NCBI GenBank assembly: GCA_027484085.1
Contig: JAIXQF010000001.1
Coordinates: 192,742-256,741, forward strand
DNA: 64,000 nt
Direction of reading: 5' to 3'
Origin: Actinomycetales bacterium
Lineage (GTDB): Bacteria > Actinomycetota > Actinomycetes > S36-B12 > UBA5976
This document shows positions 60,823-64,000 of the stretch, piece by piece. Position numbers and translations under genes: made by a program. A model generated the notes under the pieces. The model saw nothing but the letters and a program-made list of their open reading frames with translations. It had not been told where the DNA came from and made no database searches. Every line of letters starts with the position of its first letter. Within the stretch, counting starts at the first letter, position 1.

Positions 60823-60828
60823 TAAGGT
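60823..60828 (+). promoter_or_regulatory. Putative leaderless -10 box of the UPF0182 gene
   Basis: TAAGGT, then ATTTAA (6 nt), then GTG at 60835. Confidence 0.5.
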
Positions 60829-60834
60829 ATTTAA

Positions 60835-63726
60835 GTGAGCATAAATTTAGAACGTCCTCGTCGCAGCCCCCTCGGAATAACCCTTTCGGTACTTGCCGCC
60901 CTATTTGTGATTTTTTCATTTTTCGCTGGCTTTTACATCGACTGGCAGTGGTTCGGTTCGGTCAATCGCACTGACGTCTATACCCAGCAACTCACAATTC
61001 GCGCCATTCTGTTCATTGCCTTTGCAGTTCTAACTGCGTTAAGTCTTTGGGGCGCTGCCACACTTGCTTACCGCTCCCGCCCAATAAACCTGCCGGCAAC
61101 TCCCGAAGAATTTGCACTACAGAAATATCGAGAAAGTTTGGATCCATTCCGTCGCCTGGTGTTTATCGCAGGTCCGATCGCTTTTGGTGTGTTAACTGGA
61201 TTGTCGGCTTCCAGCCAATGGAAGACCTACATGTTGTGGCGGAACTCAACTCCGTTTGGACAAACTGATCCGCAGTTTGGTTTAGACATTTCGTTTTATG
61301 CCTTCGAACTTCCATTCCTAAGATTCTTCTTGGGATTTGGATTCACAATTCTGATCATCTCCTTAATCGTCAATGTGCTGATTCATTACATCTATGGTGG
61401 TCTGCGGACCAGTCTCTCTAAGTCAACAGATTCAGCTCGCCGTCACTTAATGTTTTTCTTGGGAACTCTGGCACTGCTAAAGGCAGGCGCATACTCGATC
61501 GACAAGTACTCCTTGGCTACTAAATCCGACTCGTTGATCACTGGTTTGAAGTACACAGATGTAAATGCTTTAGTTCCAGCGAAAACGATTCTGACTTACA
61601 TCGCTCTGGCAACTGCAATCCTGTTCTTTGTTTCAATCTTCCGAAAAGGTTGGTCGCTTCCGTTCATTGCATTTGGCGCAATGCTTGGCGCTTCACTTGT
61701 GATTGGTGGGTTGTATCCAGCCTTCGTGCAGCAGTTCCAGGTAAAGCCTTCGGAACTTCAGCGTGAAGCACCTTACATTCAGCGAAACATTGATTCGACA
61801 TTGTCGGCTTATGGACTTGAGGACGTTAAGTTTTCTGAGTACGCAGCAATTGATAATCCATCCCTTGCTTCGCTCTCTGAAGATGCTGGAACCCTTTCAA
61901 ACATTCGCTTACTCGATCCAGCTCTTAACTCACCAACTTTTAGCCAGTTGCAACAGATCCGTGGTTTCTATGCGTTCCCAGAAACTCTTGATGTTGACCG
62001 GTATTTGATCGACGGCGTTAAGCGCGGAACCGTGATTGCGGTTCGCGAAGTTAACCTCGATGGTCTTGCTGATGACCAACGTAACTGGTTCAACGATCAC
62101 ATGGTGTTCACTCATGGTTACGGCGTTGTGGCTGCTTATGAAAACACAGCAGAAGCAGACGGCGCACCTAAGTTTGCGGAAAGCAACATTCCGCCTTCAG
62201 GCAAACTTGATATTGACGAACCTCGTGTTTATTTCGGCGAGCAATCACCGGCGTATTCCATTGTGGGAAGCGATGGCAGCCAGCCACCAATCGAACTTGA
62301 TTTCCCAGATGACAAGAGTGCAAATGGCCAGACCAACAACACTTACACAGGTTCTGGTGGTGTCGCGATTGGAAACATGATCCAGCGCGCAATTTTTGCA
62401 TTGAGCTACCAAGAAACAAACATTTTGCTTTCGAATCAAATTGGGCCAGAGTCAAAGATTCTTTACGATCGTGATCCAAAAACTCGCGTGGCAAAGGTAG
62501 CTCCGTGGCTAACTCTTGATGGCGATCCATACCCTGCAGTTGTTGATGGCAGGGTGCAATGGATTGTCGATGGTTACACCACCACAAATGAATTCCCATA
62601 TGCGGCACGAATTTCACTCCGAGATGCAACAGCTGACTCAGTAAATAGCCAGCTTGAGACCATGCCACTTAATGCCGGAAACATTACTTACATCCGTAAT
62701 GCTGTTAAGGCTACTGTCGATGCATACGACGGCACTGTAAACGTCTATGCGTGGGATGAAGCAGATCCAATTCTCCAGACTTGGAGCAAGGCATTCCCTG
62801 GCGTTGTTCAACCTAAGTCAGCAATACCAGCTGGAGTTCTCGATCACATTCGTTACCCAGAAGACATGTTCAAGGTGCAGCGAGATGTTTTAGCTAAGTA
62901 CCACGTTGGCGATCCGCAGGCGTTTTACTCAGGTCAGGATTTCTGGATTGTTCCAGAAGATCCAACTAAGCCAACTGTTGGTCAGGCTCAGCCTCCGTAT
63001 TACTTAACTTTGCAGATGCCAGATCAGGACGCACCAACGTTCTCGTTGACGACCACATACGCGCCAACTAAACGTCAGACATTGGCGGCATTCATGTCGG
63101 TTAACTCTGATCATGGCGATGACTACGGCACGATTCGAGTTTTGCAATTGCCTCGAAATACAACAATCCCTGGTCCGCGACAGGTGCAGAATAACTTTGA
63201 ATCGGACCCAGAAGTTGCCAAGCAACTCTCACTGCTGCGAAGTGGTGGCTCTGATGTTGTTCTAGGCAACTTGCTTTCCCTTCCAGTCGGCGGTGGATTG
63301 CTCTACTTCGAACCGGTCTATGTTCGAGCCTCACAGGGCGGTGGCTATCCGTTACTTCGCAAGGTCCTTGTCTCATTTGGATCTAAAGTCGCCTTCGAGG
63401 ATGACTTAGAAACCGCGCTCAAGAAGGTCTTCACTGGGCAAACCACAATTCCAGTTGACCCGACTGATCCAAATGCACCGGAAGTTCCGGTCACCACTCC
63501 AGCGCAGGATCTTGCCAAGGCAATCGTGGATGCCAATAAGGCTTACATGGACGGGGTAGCAGCGTTGGCAGCAGGAGACTTTGCGGCTTATGGTGAGGCG
63601 CAGGATCGACTTTCTGAGGCGCTAGAGCGGGCTACAACAGCAGGTAGTCAGATTGCAGGTGAGAGTCTGGCAATCACGCCAACTCCATCTCCAGTTGCCA
63701 CTCCTGCACCGTCGCCAACCCAATAA
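60835..63726 (+). CDS. UPF0182 family large membrane protein
   Basis: A 963-residue protein with about seven membrane helices in the first third (about residues 14-310) and a large extracytoplasmic domain (about 320-900), including YAFPETLDVDRYLIDG, TYTGSGGVAIGNM, AYLGSIDG-like YPAVVDGRVQWIVDGYTTT and PEDMFKVQRDVLAKYHV. The tail is proline-rich (PTPSPVATPAPSP). Function is unknown; widely conserved in actinobacteria. GTG start from a likely leaderless promoter. It is the last protein gene before the tRNA. Confidence 0.93.
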   Translation: MSINLERPRRSPLGITLSVLAALFVIFSFFAGFYIDWQWFGSVNRTDVYTQQLTIRAILFIAFAVLTALSLWGAATLAYRSRPINLPATPEEFALQKYRESLDPFRRLVFIAGPIAFGVLTGLSASSQWKTYMLWRNSTPFGQTDPQFGLDISFYAFELPFLRFFLGFGFTILIISLIVNVLIHYIYGGLRTSLSKSTDSARRHLMFFLGTLALLKAGAYSIDKYSLATKSDSLITGLKYTDVNALVPAKTILTYIALATAILFFVSIFRKGWSLPFIAFGAMLGASLVIGGLYPAFVQQFQVKPSELQREAPYIQRNIDSTLSAYGLEDVKFSEYAAIDNPSLASLSEDAGTLSNIRLLDPALNSPTFSQLQQIRGFYAFPETLDVDRYLIDGVKRGTVIAVREVNLDGLADDQRNWFNDHMVFTHGYGVVAAYENTAEADGAPKFAESNIPPSGKLDIDEPRVYFGEQSPAYSIVGSDGSQPPIELDFPDDKSANGQTNNTYTGSGGVAIGNMIQRAIFALSYQETNILLSNQIGPESKILYDRDPKTRVAKVAPWLTLDGDPYPAVVDGRVQWIVDGYTTTNEFPYAARISLRDATADSVNSQLETMPLNAGNITYIRNAVKATVDAYDGTVNVYAWDEADPILQTWSKAFPGVVQPKSAIPAGVLDHIRYPEDMFKVQRDVLAKYHVGDPQAFYSGQDFWIVPEDPTKPTVGQAQPPYYLTLQMPDQDAPTFSLTTTYAPTKRQTLAAFMSVNSDHGDDYGTIRVLQLPRNTTIPGPRQVQNNFESDPEVAKQLSLLRSGGSDVVLGNLLSLPVGGGLLYFEPVYVRASQGGGYPLLRKVLVSFGSKVAFEDDLETALKKVFTGQTTIPVDPTDPNAPEVPVTTPAQDLAKAIVDANKAYMDGVAALAAGDFAAYGEAQDRLSEALERATTAGSQIAGESLAITPTPSPVATPAPSPTQ

Positions 63727-63779
63727 CTCCATTAGCGATTTGGTTGGGCTGGAATCCTCGCGTATCCTTAACGAACCGA

Positions 63780-63853
63780 CGCGGGGTGGAGCAGCTCGGT
63801 AGCTCGCTGGGCTCATAACCCAGAGGTCACAGGTTCAAATCCTGTCCCCGCTA
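63780..63853 (+). tRNA. Initiator tRNA-Met (CAT)
   Basis: 74-nt cloverleaf without encoded CCA. Anticodon CAT at 63814-63816. Initiator hallmarks are present: C1-T72 mismatch at the acceptor end, three consecutive G-C pairs in the anticodon stem (CTGGG/CCCAG), and A11-T24 in the D-stem. Confidence 0.96.
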
Positions 63854-63982
63854 CTAACGAAAAATGAGAGTCCTTCTGGACTCTCATTTTTCGTTTATGA
63901 CGGCTCCCGGATTTGGGAGGAGCCGACCTCGATGCGCAGCAGCGATGGTGTGCGACGGTTCCTGTCCCCGCCCGGATTTGGG
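63840..63982 (+). repeat. Direct repeats of the tRNA 3' end and of a CCCGGATTTGGGA motif
   Basis: TCCTGTCCCCGC occurs in the tRNA T-arm/acceptor (63840-63851) and again at 63960-63971. CCCGGATTTGGGA occurs at 63906-63918 and 63970-63982, the first inside a GGCTCC/GGAGCC hairpin. No gene is seen from 63895 to the right edge. A partial tRNA copy downstream of a tRNA gene can mark an integration site. Confidence 0.6.
63857..63894 (+). terminator. Intrinsic terminator after tRNA-fMet
   Basis: A perfect 17-bp stem (63857-63873 with 63878-63894) and TTCT loop, with TTTTT in the descending arm and further Ts after it. The best intrinsic terminator in the window. Confidence 0.9.
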
Positions 63983-64000
63983 ATTTCCAGCCAATAAAGA

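Noticed and set aside
62168-62668. 166-codon minus-strand frame inside UPF0182
   Set aside because: Shadow of a strongly conserved gene on the other strand, with an atypical His/Cys/Gln-rich composition.

Overview
This is a dense stretch of chromosome, almost certainly from a small-genome, low-to-moderate GC actinobacterium. Actinobacterial markers are mycothiol enzymes (MshB at 18632, mycoredoxin-type glutaredoxin at 48358), DUF3117, DUF3107, DUF4245, PPA1309 and UPF0182 family proteins, actinobacterial-type DapD, AdnAB-type helicase-nucleases and a 7Fe ferredoxin. AT-rich codon use, short spacers, four-base gene overlaps and trimmed versions of familiar loci suggest a streamlined planktonic lineage such as the freshwater acI group; that placement is inference. 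From memory, gene order follows two separate Mycobacterium tuberculosis blocks: roughly Rv1098-Rv1232 for 1-32 kb and Rv3193-Rv3211 for 33-64 kb.

Layout. 1-6 kb: class I fumarase (cut by the left edge), DUF4245 protein, xseB and xseA facing each other, ispH, a DUF6542-like membrane protein, ychF. 6-16.5 kb: SRPBCC protein, typA, then a peptide-type ABC transporter (two binding proteins, two permeases, two ATPases). 16.5-25.7 kb: S9 peptidase, mshB, ferredoxin, lysine-pathway genes dapC, dapD and dapE, citrate synthase, an SRPBCC protein, DUF3117. 25.8-31.2 kb: O-methyltransferase, HtrA, TatB, Mrp, DUF1003, MgtE-N/CBS protein. 31.3-40 kb: SDR, acyltransferase, DEAD-box helicase, ferritin-like protein, DUF3107, TetR, MoeZ, pseudokinase-flippase fusion. 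40-53.8 kb: DNA repair cluster (AdnA, AdnB, EEP nuclease, NudC, mycoredoxin, UvrD2), ABC1 kinase, ThiF-like protein, a 418-bp spacer rich in DnaA-box-like sequences, YgjP-like protease. 53.8-56.4 kb: DUF2342 protein and PDZ-Lon protease. 56.4-60.3 kb: a persulfide-response cluster (TauE/SafE, four rhodanese proteins, CstR-like repressor) arranged around one operator. 60.3-64 kb: PPA1309, UPF0182, initiator tRNA-Met with a strong terminator, and a partial repeat of the tRNA 3' end.

Notable non-coding structure: (i) many genes start exactly 6 nt after a TANNNT hexamer, pointing to pervasive leaderless transcription; (ii) long hairpins span the stop codons of ychF, DUF3117 and the ferritin-like gene, each followed by tandem repeats, the last forming a 150-bp higher-order palindromic array with compensatory stem changes; (iii) two genes appear to need rare start codons (dapC CTG; the DEAD-box helicase ATC behind a 12-codon leader ORF). 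No IS element, prophage gene or CRISPR array was seen.
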